Made by a program: the position numbers and the translations under genes. A stretch of 64,000 nt of DNA from assembly GCF_008329585.1 (NCBI RefSeq), contig NZ_NPKP01000005.1, forward strand, positions 248,001 through 312,000, read 5' to 3'. The notes beneath the pieces were generated by a model. The model had not been told where the DNA came from, ran no database searches, and saw only the letters and a list, made by a program, of their open reading frames with translations. Below are positions 15,740-47,859 of this stretch, piece after piece. Each line of letters starts with the position of its first letter. The first letter of the stretch is position 1. This stretch comes from Mycolicibacterium sp. P9-22 (lineage in GTDB: Bacteria > Actinomycetota > Actinomycetes > Mycobacteriales > Mycobacteriaceae).

Positions 15740-17128
15740 ATGACTCAGATCGAATCTCGCCCTCAGCGCAAAGGACCCGAAAGCGCCGTCGGGCTGCAGA
15801 AGCACAAGCGGACCGCCACCGATATCGGCATCGCTCTGCTCACCCCCCTGGTCGGCCAGGAGTTTCTGGACCGCTACGGCCTGCGCGACCCGCTTAACAA
15901 GGGCATCCGCTACGGCGTCAAGACCGCGTTCTCCGCCGCCGGTGCGTCCACCCGCCAGTTCAAGAAGCTTCAGAACCTCGGCGGCTCCCCCACCCGGCTG
16001 GCGCCCAAGGAGTCCGACTACTTCGACCTGACCCCCGACGACGATCAGAAGATGATCGTCGAGACGGTCAGCGAGTTCGCCGCGGAGATCCTGCGCCCGG
16101 CCGCCCATGACGCCGACGCCGCGGTGACCTACCCGGCCGACCTCATCGCCAAGGCCGCCGAACTGGGCATCACCTCGCTGAACATCCCGGAGAACTTCGA
16201 CGGCATCGCCGAACACCGCAGCACGGTGACCGGCGCACTGGTCGCCGAGGCGCTGGCCTACGGCGATATGGGGTTGGCGCTGCCGATCCTCGCCCCCTCC
16301 GGTGTCGCCTCCGCGCTGACCCATTGGGGCAGCGCCGAACAGCAGGCCACCTACCTGCCCGAGTTCGCCGGCGAGAACGTGCCGCAGGCAAGTGTCGTCA
16401 TCACCGAACCGCACGCCCTGTTCGATCCCACCGCGCTGAAGACCACCGCGGTGCGAACCCCGGGCGGCTACCGGCTCTCCGGCGTGAAATCGCTTGTACC
16501 GGCGGCCGGTAGCGCGGAACTGTTCGTCATCGCCGCCCAGCTCAACGGCAAGCCGGCGCTGTTCATCGTGGAGGCCTCCGCCGAAGGTGTGACCGTGGAG
16601 GCCGATCCGTCGATGGGCGTGCGTGCCGCCGCGCTGGGCCGGGTCGCCCTCGACAACGTCGCGGTCCCGCTGCACAACCGCCTCGGTGAGGACGACCGCA
16701 CCGACGCCGATTTCGCCCAGGACTACTCCGAGGCCATCGCCTACTCCCGATTGGGTTGGGCCGCACTGGCCGTCGGCACCTCGCATGCCGTGCTCGACTA
16801 CGTCATCCCCTATATCAAGGAGCGCGAGGCGTTCGGTGAGCCGATCGCCAACCGGCAGGCGGTGGCCTTCATGGCCGCCAATATCGCGATCGAGCTCGAT
16901 GGGCTGCGTTTGATCGCGCTGCGCGGTGCCGCACGCGCCGAGCAGGGCCTGACGTTTGCGCGGGAAGCCGCGCTGGCCAAGCGGATCGCCACCGACAAGG
17001 GCATGCAGATCGGACTGGACGGCGTCCAGCTGCTCGGCGGCCACGGCTTCACCAAGGAACACCCGGTCGAACGCTGGTACCGCGATCTGCGGGTCCTCGG
17101 CGTCGCCGAGGGTGTTGTTGTCCTGTAA
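15740..17128 (+). CDS. fadE24: Acyl-CoA dehydrogenase FadE24
   Basis: Predicted protein of 462 residues. The leader region includes TDIGIALLTPLVGQEFLDRY, which I recognise from FadE24. The acyl-CoA dehydrogenase core starts at about residue 95 (DDDQKMIVETVSEFAAEILR) and runs to GLDGVQLLGGHGFTKEHPVE at the C-terminus. It is an FAD enzyme of fatty-acid beta-oxidation type. The start at 15740 was chosen because an upstream ATG-like start at 15713 adds only a Pro-rich stub overlapping the leader. It is followed 35 nt later by fadE23, so the two are probably one transcript and possibly one hetero-oligomer, as for other adjacent mycobacterial fadE pairs. The palindrome at 15677-15700 may control it. 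Confidence 0.87.
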   Translation: MTQIESRPQRKGPESAVGLQKHKRTATDIGIALLTPLVGQEFLDRYGLRDPLNKGIRYGVKTAFSAAGASTRQFKKLQNLGGSPTRLAPKESDYFDLTPDDDQKMIVETVSEFAAEILRPAAHDADAAVTYPADLIAKAAELGITSLNIPENFDGIAEHRSTVTGALVAEALAYGDMGLALPILAPSGVASALTHWGSAEQQATYLPEFAGENVPQASVVITEPHALFDPTALKTTAVRTPGGYRLSGVKSLVPAAGSAELFVIAAQLNGKPALFIVEASAEGVTVEADPSMGVRAAALGRVALDNVAVPLHNRLGEDDRTDADFAQDYSEAIAYSRLGWAALAVGTSHAVLDYVIPYIKEREAFGEPIANRQAVAFMAANIAIELDGLRLIALRGAARAEQGLTFAREAALAKRIATDKGMQIGLDGVQLLGGHGFTKEHPVERWYRDLRVLGVAEGVVVL

Positions 17129-17163
17129 CGGCCTATAAGACTCCAGGAACGGAAAACCCAGTC

Positions 17164-18378
17164 ATGGCAATCAATCTGGAACTGCCCAAGAAGCTGCAAG
17201 CGGTCGTCGAGAAGGGACACCAGGGCGCGGCCGAGATGCTCCGCCCGATCTCCCGCAAATACGACCTCGCCGAACACGCCTATCCGGTCGAGCTGGACAC
17301 CCTGGCCCACCTGTTCGAAGGCCTGCAAGAGGCCAAGACCATCTCCTTCGCCGGTGCCGACGCCTTCAGCGGCCGCAACGATGCGGGCAAGAAGACAAAT
17401 GTCAACGGCGCCAACATGTCCGCGTTGCTGAATGCCCTCGAAGTGAGTTGGGGCGACGTCGCGCTGCTGCTGTCGATCCCCTTCCAGGGGCTCGGCAACG
17501 CCGCAATCTCGAGCGTCGCATCCAAGGAGCAGTTGGAGCGCTTCGGCAAGGTGTGGGCCTCGATGGCCATCACCGAACCCAGCTTCGGCTCCGACTCGGC
17601 CGCGGTGTCCACCACCGCGATTCTCGACGGCGACGAGTACGTCATCAACGGCGAGAAGATCTTCGTCACCGCCGGGTCCCGAGCCACCCACATCGTGGTG
17701 TGGGCGACGGTGGACAAGTCGCTGGGCCGGGCCGCCATCAAGTCCTTCGTCGTGCCGCGCGAGCACCCCGGTGTGACCGTCGAGCGTCTCGAACACAAGT
17801 TGGGCATCAAGGCCTCCGATACGGCGGTGATCCGCTTCGAGAACGCCCGGATCCCGAAGGAGAACCTGCTCGGCGACCCAGAGGTCAAGACCGACAAGGG
17901 TTTCGGCGGGGCCATGGAGACGTTCGACAACACCAGGCCGATCGTGGCGGCCATGGCGGTCGGCATCGCCCGCGCCGCCCTGGAGGAACTGCGCGTCATC
18001 CTCACCGAGGCCGGCATCGAGATCTCCTATGACAAGCCGGCCCACGCGCAGAGCGCGCCGGCCGCGGAGTTCCTGCGGATGGAAGCCGACTGGGAGTCCG
18101 GTTATCTGCTGACCCTGCGTTCGGCATGGCAGGCCGACAACAAGATCCCGAACTCCAAAGAGGCCTCGATGGGTAAGGCCAAGGCCGCCCGGGTGGCCAG
18201 CGATATCACCCTCAAGGCCGTCGAAATGGCGGGCACCGCAGGGTATTCGGAGCAGACGCTGCTGGAGAAGTGGGCCCGCGATTCGAAGATCCTCGACATC
18301 TTCGAGGGCACGCAGCAGATCCAGCAACTGGTGGTCGCCCGCCGGCTGCTGGGGCTGTCCTCCGCCCAGCTGAAGTGA
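17164..18378 (+). CDS. fadE23: Acyl-CoA dehydrogenase FadE23
   Basis: Predicted protein of 404 residues, full length for the family. The sequence opens INLELPKKLQAVVEKGHQGA. Substrate/FAD-site stretches are MAITEPSFGSDSAAVS, NGEKIFVTAGSRATH and, near the C-terminus, LDIFEGTQQIQQLVVARRLL, with the family's usual catalytic-base Glu region. Its substrate is unknown. It lies 35 nt after fadE24 in the same direction. The M. tuberculosis pair Rv3139-Rv3140 has the same order. Confidence 0.9.
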   Translation: MAINLELPKKLQAVVEKGHQGAAEMLRPISRKYDLAEHAYPVELDTLAHLFEGLQEAKTISFAGADAFSGRNDAGKKTNVNGANMSALLNALEVSWGDVALLLSIPFQGLGNAAISSVASKEQLERFGKVWASMAITEPSFGSDSAAVSTTAILDGDEYVINGEKIFVTAGSRATHIVVWATVDKSLGRAAIKSFVVPREHPGVTVERLEHKLGIKASDTAVIRFENARIPKENLLGDPEVKTDKGFGGAMETFDNTRPIVAAMAVGIARAALEELRVILTEAGIEISYDKPAHAQSAPAAEFLRMEADWESGYLLTLRSAWQADNKIPNSKEASMGKAKAARVASDITLKAVEMAGTAGYSEQTLLEKWARDSKILDIFEGTQQIQQLVVARRLLGLSSAQLK

Positions 18379-18422
18379 TACCCGGTGGCGCTGACCGGGG
18401 GGCCGGCGCCACCCTCACTCCC

Positions 18423-18482
18423 CCGAGAGTGCCGTTTCGTCCGCGAATCGCCGGGCGCGCGGTATCGAGACGCACACTCGCG
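18423..18482. repeat. 60-nt palindromic element, left flank of nuclease-like gene B
   Basis: This element begins CCGAGAGTGCCGTTTCGTCC and ends GCACACTCGCG. Its reverse-oriented partner is at 19445-19505: written in the same direction both share GAGAGTGCnGTTTCnTCCGC followed by GAATCGCC. It lies 44 nt after the fadE23 stop and 80 nt before the nuclease-like gene. Confidence 0.7.
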
Positions 18483-18562
18483 TGACGCAGGCTGTGCATA
18501 ACGTGCCCCAAACGGGCGTCATCGGCTGATTCCTGTCGGCGCGCACCGACACCGTCGGTGCC

Positions 18563-19432
18563 ATGAACGCGATCGATTGGCCCTTCCGTGGCCCCGAGGC
18601 CGTCGACGACGGCGCCCTGACCTTCCGCGAACTCCGCCGCTTCAACAAGGCGGTCTACCCCGCGGTGTGGCTGCCCCGCGACGGCACGCTGTCGCCGCAG
18701 GAGCTGGCCCGCGCGGCCTGGCTCTGGTCGCGCCGTCGTGGCGTGGTGGCCGGACTGTCGGCATCGGCACTGCTGGGATCCAAATGGATCGACGCCGGCG
18801 GACGGGCCGAGCTCATCCACACCAACCGACGCCCACCGGCCGGGTTGATCGTGCACAGCGACACGCTGCTGCCCGGTGAGACGATCGAGGTATCCGGTAT
18901 GCCGGTCACCTCCCCGGCCCGCACGGCGTTCGACCTGGCGCGACGGCTTGGCCTTCGCGAAGGCGTGCAGCGCGTCGATGCCCTGCTGAACGCCACCCAG
19001 GTGCAGCTCGCCGACGTCCACGCCATCGCGCGACATCATCCCGGCGCGCGCGGGCTACGCCAGTTGCGCACGACGCTCGATCTCGTCGACGGGGGCGCGG
19101 AATCCCCGTACGAGTCGTTGACCCGACTCGTCTTGGTGCGCGCCGGGTTTCCGCGGCCGGAGACTCAGATCAGGGTGTACGACGAGTACGGGTTCGGGTG
19201 GGCGCGCCTCGATATGGGCTGGCGCGAGTACCTGGTGGCCGTCGAGTTCGACGGCGCGCAGCACTGGACGGATTCCGCGCAGCGGGACCGGGATATCGAA
19301 CGACAGGCTGCCCTGGAAGAGCTCGGGTGGATCATCGTCAGGGTGAGCGCGGGGCTTCTCCACGAGCGTCGAGCGGCATTCTTGGACCGCGTCCGGACGG
19401 CGTTGTTGTCGCGGGGTTGCCCGCCGTTCTGA
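18563..19432 (+). CDS. Vsr/DUF559-like putative nuclease with AbiEi-like N-terminus (paralogue B)
   Basis: Predicted protein of 289 residues. It is a clear paralogue of 13069-14016: RRGVVAGLSASALLGSKWID and SPARTAFDLARRLGL match GVVAGVAASALLG and TPARTAFDIGRCL. The C-terminal putative nuclease region is RLDMGWREYLVAVEFDGAQH, with ELGWIIVRVSAG after it. The D, E-x-D-G and QH positions are conserved in both copies, which argues for a maintained active site. Unlike paralogue A, its frame stops (19430-19432) before the downstream palindrome. Role unknown: antitoxin-like, repair or element-associated nuclease are all possible. Confidence 0.75.
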   Translation: MNAIDWPFRGPEAVDDGALTFRELRRFNKAVYPAVWLPRDGTLSPQELARAAWLWSRRRGVVAGLSASALLGSKWIDAGGRAELIHTNRRPPAGLIVHSDTLLPGETIEVSGMPVTSPARTAFDLARRLGLREGVQRVDALLNATQVQLADVHAIARHHPGARGLRQLRTTLDLVDGGAESPYESLTRLVLVRAGFPRPETQIRVYDEYGFGWARLDMGWREYLVAVEFDGAQHWTDSAQRDRDIERQAALEELGWIIVRVSAGLLHERRAAFLDRVRTALLSRGCPPF

Positions 19433-19444
19433 CGCCCACCTACC

Positions 19445-19505
19445 CCGAGAGTGCATTCCGATACGCCCGCCGGCGGCGATTCGCGGATGAAACTGCACTC
19501 TCGCG
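19445..19505. repeat. 61-nt palindromic element, right flank of nuclease-like gene B
   Basis: Arms CCGAGAGTGCA and TGCACTCTCGCG form the inverted ends. The whole is in inverted orientation to the copy at 18423-18482, so the gene is bracketed by an inverted pair, whereas gene A is bracketed by a direct pair. It lies 12 nt after the nuclease-like gene stop and 22 nt before the antigen 85 terminator stem. Confidence 0.7.
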
Positions 19506-19527
19506 ACAGAACACCAGGGCATAAAAA

Positions 19528-19556
19528 ATCCCCCGAGGCGATACGCCTCGGGGGAT
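19528..19556 (-). terminator. Intrinsic terminator of the antigen 85 gene
   Basis: A perfect 13-bp stem, ATCCCCCGAGGCG at 19528-19540 and its complement at 19544-19556, encloses a 3-nt loop. On the minus strand the stem is followed by TTTTTTA. This is a textbook intrinsic terminator 14 nt after the antigen 85 stop. Confidence 0.85.
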
Positions 19557-19570
19557 CTTCTATGGCTTAC

Positions 19571-21336
<1,766 letters not shown>

Positions 21337-21343
21337 CGCCTTC

Positions 21344-21359
21344 CATACTAAAAGGTATG
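21344..21359. promoter_or_regulatory. Short dyad and -10 region before the flavin enzyme gene
   Basis: CATAC (21344-21348) and GTATG (21355-21359) are inverted around TAAAAG. TAGGTT at 21361-21366 ends 7 nt before the ATG at 21374, which fits a leaderless start. The dyad would cover that promoter, so it is a candidate site for the TetR protein encoded just upstream. Confidence 0.4.
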
Positions 21360-21373
21360 TTAGGTTCGGCGGC

Positions 21374-22537
21374 ATGACGACGATCGAGTCCACCGGGCTT
21401 GTCAGCGACGAGTTCGTGAGCGCGTTGGCCCAGCGGGCCGCCCAGGCCGAAGAGCTGCGCAGGCTGCCCGAGGCGACGGTCGCGGACCTGACGGCGAGCG
21501 GGTTCACCGATCTGCTGGTGCCGGCGCGCTACGGAGGCCGGCAGGCCCCTTTCCCGGCCCTGCTGGACCCGGTCCGGCGGATGGCCCACGGCTGCACCTC
21601 CAGCGCCTGGACAATCGGCTTCTTCGCCCTGCACAACTGGATGCTGGCGCTGTTCGGCGAGCAGGCCCAGCGGGAGGCCTTCGGCACCCGGCCCTTCCTG
21701 GCGCCCGCGCCGCTGGCGCCGACCGGCCGCGGACTGCCCGCCGAGGGCGGTATCCGGCTCACCGGGCGGTGGTCCTGGGCGACCGGGGCCAACCACGGGA
21801 ACTGGATCATCGTGGCCGCGCTGTGCGGCGCCGACGACGCGCTGTACCCCGCGCTGGCGTTGCTGCCGGCCTCCGACGTCAGCGTCGAGGACGTCTGGCA
21901 CACCGACGGTATGCGGGCCACCGGCTCCAATGACGCCATCGCCACCGATGTCTTCGTGCCCGAGCACCGGCTGGTCAAGGTCACCGACATCTATGCCGGC
22001 ACCGCACCGGGGGCCGGCCTGCACGACGCGCCCACCTACCGCTGGCCGATGGTGCCCGCGCTGGCGCTGCTGGCGGCGATGCCCGCGCTGGGCAGTGCCG
22101 AACGGGTCACCGAGATCTTCGCGCAGCGGCTCGCCGAACGGGTGCTGCCCTATGAGGGCGTGACGCAGCGGGACAAGCCGATCGCGCAGGCCCACCTGGC
22201 GGGCGCGCAGGTTCGGCTGCGCGCGCTACGCGGTCTGCTGGCCGACACCGTCGGCGAGATCGAAACCATCGTGCTCACCGGGGATCCGGTGGCCAAGCCG
22301 GTGCGCGCGCAGGCCCGGCTGGCCGCCGCGCACATCGTGGCCGAATCCAGGGCCGTCATCGGCGATCTGATGAGTGCCGGCGGGGCCAGCATCCACTTCC
22401 TGTCCAGCCCGCTGCAGCGCTACAAGCGTGATGTCGACGTGCTGTCCGGGCACGTGGTGTTCGACTACGACACCAGCCGGGAATTGGCCGGCGCTCTGTC
22501 GCTGGGCATGAAGATCCCACGCACCTCGATGATCTGA
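21374..22537 (+). CDS. Acyl-CoA-dehydrogenase-fold flavoprotein (group D monooxygenase/HsaA-like)
   Basis: Predicted protein of 387 residues with the acyl-CoA dehydrogenase fold but the C-terminal type-2 domain used by two-component flavin monooxygenases: LVPARYGGRQAPFPALLDPV, CTSSAWTIGFFALHNWMLAL, LTGRWSWATGANHGNWIIV, and GDLMSAGGASIHFLSSPLQR. Relatives include HsaA and DszC, which use reduced flavin to hydroxylate aromatic rings or sulfur compounds. A normal dehydrogenase role is not excluded. No flavin reductase is adjacent. It follows the TetR gene by 37 nt and converges on mmpL with a 5-nt gap. Confidence 0.75.
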   Translation: MTTIESTGLVSDEFVSALAQRAAQAEELRRLPEATVADLTASGFTDLLVPARYGGRQAPFPALLDPVRRMAHGCTSSAWTIGFFALHNWMLALFGEQAQREAFGTRPFLAPAPLAPTGRGLPAEGGIRLTGRWSWATGANHGNWIIVAALCGADDALYPALALLPASDVSVEDVWHTDGMRATGSNDAIATDVFVPEHRLVKVTDIYAGTAPGAGLHDAPTYRWPMVPALALLAAMPALGSAERVTEIFAQRLAERVLPYEGVTQRDKPIAQAHLAGAQVRLRALRGLLADTVGEIETIVLTGDPVAKPVRAQARLAAAHIVAESRAVIGDLMSAGGASIHFLSSPLQRYKRDVDVLSGHVVFDYDTSRELAGALSLGMKIPRTSMI

Positions 22538-22542
22538 GGCCT

Positions 22543-25508
22543 CTAGCCGGCCGGCACCGCGTCTTCCAGCTCTGGTTCGGGCTGGGGTTCGCGCAGTGTG
22601 CGACGCCCGGAGGGCCACCAGTTGTACTTGCCGACCAGCACCGCCAGCGCGGGCACCGTCAGGGTGCGCACCAGCAGCGTGTCGATGAGTAGGCCGACAC
22701 CGATGATGAAGCCGCCCTGCACCATCGAGCTGATACTGCTGAAGCACATGGCCAGCATCGGTGCGGCGAAGATCATGCCCGCCGAGGTGATGACGCTGCC
22801 GGTGGCGCGCACCGTCTTGATCACGCCGGACGGTATCCCGTGCGGGGATTCGTCGCGTATCCGGGAAATCAGCAGCATGTTGTAGTCGGCGCCGACGGCC
22901 ACCAGCACGATGAACGCCAGCCCCGGAGTGCTCGCCGCGATGGGCTGATCGAGGATCACCTGGAACACCAGCACCCCGATGCCCAACGCCGACAGGCACG
23001 AAAGGATCACGGTGGCAACCAGATACAGCGGGGCGACGATCGCGCGCAGCAGCAGGACCAGGATGACGAACACCACCGCGACGGTCATCAGCACGATGAA
23101 CAGCAGGTCCTGGTCGTAGTAGTCGCGCAGTTCGCTGTAGTAGGGGGTCATGCCCGACATCGAGATCGAGGCATCCGCGAGCGCGGTATTGACCTGCGCG
23201 CCCTGCGCGGTGGCCAGGATGGTCTTCACCTGATCCATCGCCCCGGTGTCGTAGGGGTCCAGGGTCGATTCGACGAGATAACGCGCCGAATGCCCGTCCT
23301 CCGACACGAACACCTCGACGACATCCTGGAAGCTGTCGTTGTCGAGGATCTCCGGTGAGATGAAGAAGCCCGCGGTGCCCGGGTCGGTCGCGTTGCGTTT
23401 CATCGACAGCAAGAATCTGGAGGCGTCCTCCAGGCCGTCACCCAGCTGGTCGGTCTGCTCGTCGAGGGTCTTGACGCCGTCGGCGAGCTGGCGGCTGCCC
23501 TCGGCGAGCGCCGCGGCGCCCTGGTCGATCTTGGCGATCTGCTGTTGCAGGCCACCGGAATTCGTGGAACCCAGCGAGGAGAGCACCTTGCCTGCCGCAT
23601 CCATGGCGGGCTGCACCTTGTCGAGCACCTCGACGACCTTCTGCCACCGGTCGCGCTCGGACGCGCACGCCGGGTCCATATCGCAGTTCGGGTTGTTCTG
23701 CAGCGACCGCACCACGAACCGGGTGAATTCCAGCGACTCCTTGAAGCTGTCGGCGTCCTGTACCACCGGCGCATCGCCGGGCATCTTGGGGAGCAGATCG
23801 GAGTTGGCGATCTGCTTGCGGACATCGGACATCGTCTTCTTCAGCCCGTCGAACACCTTGGTGGCCTGGGTCAACTGACCACGCACGGTGGCCAGGCTCT
23901 CGGCGAGTTTGTCCGCTCCCCCGGTCAGCTGGGCGCGTGCGTCGGTGCTCTCGGTGATCTTGGACGAGGCGTCGGCGAGCTTGTCGCCGATGACCCCGGC
24001 CTGGTAGCTCAGCGTGGCCTGCTCCAGCGGCTCACCGGTGGGCCGGGTGACACCGCGCACCGTCTCGATATCGGGCAGCTGGCTGACCCGCTGCGCCATC
24101 TGCTCCATATCGGCCAGCGCCTCGGGGGTGCGCAGATCGTGCGGCGACTGGATGAAGATGTACTGCGGCGCGGTGATACTGGCCGGGAAATGCTCCTCGA
24201 TGGCGGCCATGCCGACATTGCTCTCCGCCGACGGCGGCAGTGCGGTGCGCGCGTCATAGCTGGTGTCCATAGCCAGCACGCACAGCGCCAGCGGCACCAG
24301 GATGAGCAGACTGCCCACCAGATGCGCCATCGGGCGACGCACGATGCGGATGGCGGACCGGCGCCAGAACTGTTTGGTGAGCTCGCGTCTGGGTTTGGCC
24401 CAGCCGCGGCGGCCGCACAGCACCAGGAACGCCGGCAGCAGGGTGACCGAGGCGAAGAACGCCACCGCGATCGAGACCGCCAGCGCCGGGCCGGCGGTGG
24501 AGAACACCTTGAGCGTGGTGAAACCCATGCCCAGGAAGGTGACCGCGACGGTCGCCGCCGACGCGGCGATGACCTTGCCGATCGCGGTGATCGCCTGCGC
24601 CACCGCGTCATCGGGTGTCATCCCGGCCCGCAGATATTCGTGGTAGCGACTGATCAGGAACACCGCGTAGTCCACACCGGCGCCGATCATCATCGCCGAC
24701 ATGAACACCAGCGTCTGCTGCGAGATGGCCAGCCCCATCTCGGCGAGCCCGGCCACGATCTGCGCCGCCGCCACCTGCGAGATGGAGATGGTCAGCAGCG
24801 GAAGCAGCATCGTGATGATGCTGCGATACACCACCAGCAGGATGACCAGCACCACGGCCACCGTGACGGTTTCGATCAGCCGCAGATCGCGGAGGCCGAT
24901 CTCTTCGCGTTCGGCGACGGTCGCGGTCAGACCGGTCATGTGCAGTGTCAGGTCGGAGCCCGCGACGGTGTCCTCGACGGTGGTCACCACGCGCTGGTAG
25001 GCATCCGTGGATTCCGGGGATCCCAGCTCGCCCACGATGCCGACCGGGATGAACCAGGCCTTGTCGTCCTTGCTCTGCATCACCTCACGCAGCGGTGGCT
25101 GGGTGATGAAGTCCTGCACCATCACGACATCGCGGATGTTGCCGTGCAGCTCGTTGACCAGCTTGCGGTAGACGTCCTCGTCGGCGTCGGTGAGGCCGTT
25201 GTCGTTGGTGAGCACCACCAGCGCGATGTTCTGGATGCCCGGCTCACCGAAGTCGGCGGTCATCTCCTTGGTCGCCACCATCACCGCGGAGTCGCTGGGC
25301 AGCATCTCCTGGTCACGGTCGCTGGCGAGTTGAATCAGCGGCGGCAGCGTCGTCGCCAGCACACTGACCAGCACCAGCCAGCCCGCAATCACCATCCATG
25401 GGCGGCGCACCACGACCCGGCCGAGCCGCTCGAACACACCGTTGACCGTCAGCTTCCCGGCCTCGTCGCGGGTGTCCGCCTCGGACCGGTTATTCGTCCG
25501 TCTCAGCT

Positions 25509-25512
<4 letters not shown>
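22543..25512 (-). CDS. MmpL-family RND transporter, linked to the NRPS
   Basis: Predicted protein of 989 residues with about 12 membrane helices and two large extracytoplasmic loops. The two Asp-Tyr proton-relay pairs are [17 protein letters not shown] (near residue 278) and [17 protein letters not shown] (near residue 875). The second loop contains long helical, coiled-coil-like stretches ([19 protein letters not shown]) and a Cys pair in [12 protein letters not shown], as in the MmpL4/MmpL5 type. Such pumps export lipids, lipopeptides and siderophores. No mmpS partner gene is adjacent. The GTG start overlaps the NRPS stop (GTGA, 25509-25512), so it is translationally coupled and is the likely exporter of the NRPS product. 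Confidence 0.93.
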
Positions 25513-45473
<19,961 letters not shown>

Positions 45474-47859
45474 ATCGTGGTTTCGGTCGGGCCGTAGACG
45501 TTGACCATCACCCGGCCCGGCGCCCAGCGGTCCACCAGTTCCGGCGGGCAGGCCTCAGCGCCGATCACCAGCGCCGCGTCCAGCCCGTCGGTGTCCAGAA
45601 CCGCAGCCGCGGAAGGGGTCTGGGTCAGGACGGTCACCCGTTCCCGGATCAGCAGGTCGTGGAACTCGGGCGCGGAGCGGGCGATGTCATCGGGCACCAC
45701 CACGAGCCGGCCGCCGTGCAGCAGCGCGGCCCAGATCTCCCACACCGAGAAATCGAAGGAATAGGAGTGGAACTGAGCCCACACCTGTTCCGGTGTCAGG
45801 TCGATGCCGATGTCCAGCCCGTCGAACAGCTGGATGACGTTGCGGTGATTCACCGCAACACCTTTGGGGACACCGGTGGTGCCCGAGGTGTAGATGATGT
45901 GTGCGACGTCCTCCGGGGACGGGCCGGCGGGTTCGGTGCCCGGCCCGTCATCGCCGGCGCCGCCGACGGTGTCGTAGGCGATGACCGGCGTCGTCCCGAT
46001 ACGGTCCGCGAGCGCGGAAGTGGTGAGCACCGCGACCGGGCGGGCGTCCTCGAGCATGAAATCGATACGCGCCGAGGGCAGCGCGGGATCCATCGGCAGG
46101 TAGGCCGCACCCGATTTGAGCACCGCCAGGACCGCCACGACGGCCTCGGCGGACTTCGGGAAGAGCAACGCCACCGATGCGCCCGGGCCGGCTCCGGCCG
46201 CGATGAGCCGGTGCGCCAGCCGGTTGGCTGCCTCGTCGAGTTCGCCGTAACGCAGTGCGGTGTCCCGGCACACCACGGCCACCGCATCGGGATCGCGGGC
46301 GACCTGCGCGCCGAACAGTTGCGGCACCGTCGCCCCGGCGTAGGGCTGGTGCAGCACGCCGCGGTTGCCCCAGTGGTCCAGCCGGGTCCGCTCGGCGTCA
46401 TCGAGCAGATCCATCGAGGACAGCCGCCGCTGCGGTTCCGCGGTGAGGGCGGCCAGCATCCGTTCCAGCCGGCCGATCAGGGCAGCCACGGTTGCCGCGT
46501 CGAAGATGTCGGTGCGGTATTCGACGGTCACGTCGAGACCGTCGTGGTCACCGTCGGCGTTCCAGCGTTCCCCGAGCGAGAACGCCAGGTCCATGCGGGC
46601 GGTTTCGGTGTCCACCTGCAGCGGTGTCACCTGCAGGTCACCCAGCGCCAGTCCGGCGGCGTCACCGGGCTGCCAGGCGAAGTTCTGCCAGCCCAGCAGC
46701 ACCTGGACCAGCGGGTGCCGGGTCAGGCTGCGGGCCGGGTTGAGCCGCTCGACGAGCACCTCGAACGGCACATCCTGATGCTCGTAGGCGGCCAGGCTGC
46801 GTCCGCGGACCTGTGCCAGCAGGTCGGCGAAGGTGGGGTCGCCGGTCAGATCGACGCGCAGCACCAGGGTGTTGACGAAGAAGCCGACGAGCTCATCCAA
46901 GGCGGTGTCGCGTCGCCCGGCAATCGGAAAGCCCACCGCCACATCGGTTGTCGCACTGATCTCGGCCAGTAGTGCGGCGAAGGCGGCCTGGATCACCATG
47001 AAGCTGGTGGCGTTGTGCTCGCGCGCAACACGGCGGACCTGATGCTGTAGTTCCACCGGCCACCGCACGGCCACCCGGGCCCCGTGATGGTCGGCAACCG
47101 GCGGGTACGGCCTGTCCGTCGGGATCTGCAGTTGCTCGGGCATACCGGCCAGCGCCGCTTGCCAGTAGGCCAGCTGCGAGGCGATCGGGCTGCCGTCATC
47201 GTCGAAGTCACCCAGCTGCGCGCGCTGCCACAGCGTGTAGTCCACATACTGGACCGGCAGCGGCGACCAGCCCGGCGGCTGGCCCACGCACCGGCCGGCG
47301 TAGGCCAGCCCGAGATCACGTACCAGCGGGGTGACCGACCACCCGTCGGCGGCGATGTGGTGCACGACCGCCACCAGGATGTGTTCCCTGTCGGCGACGC
47401 GGAAAAGCGTGGCGTGGAACGGGATGTGGTGAGCAAGGTCGAAGGTGTGGCGGGCCGCCGCGGCCACGGCGGCATCGATGCGCTGCTCGTCCCATCCGGC
47501 CACATCGACGGTCTCCCAGCCGATATCGGCGTCCTCGGCGGGGATGACGACCTGCTGGGCGGTGCCCTGCGGTGCGATGAAACGGGTGCGCAGCGACTCG
47601 TGCCGGGCGACCACATCGTTCATCGCCGACCGCAGCGCGTCGGCGTCCAGATGACCGCGCAGCCGCAGGGCGACGGCCAGGTTGTAGATCGGCGAGGGCC
47701 CCTGCAGCTGGTCGAAGAACCACAACCGGTTCTGCGCGAAGGACAATGGGATGACGTCGGGCCGTGCCCCGGCCACCAGCGGCTCGAGCCGGGCGGCGTC
47801 ACCGCCGACGCGGGGCGCCAGTTCGGCGACGGTGGGCGCCTCGAAGATGGTGCGCACCG

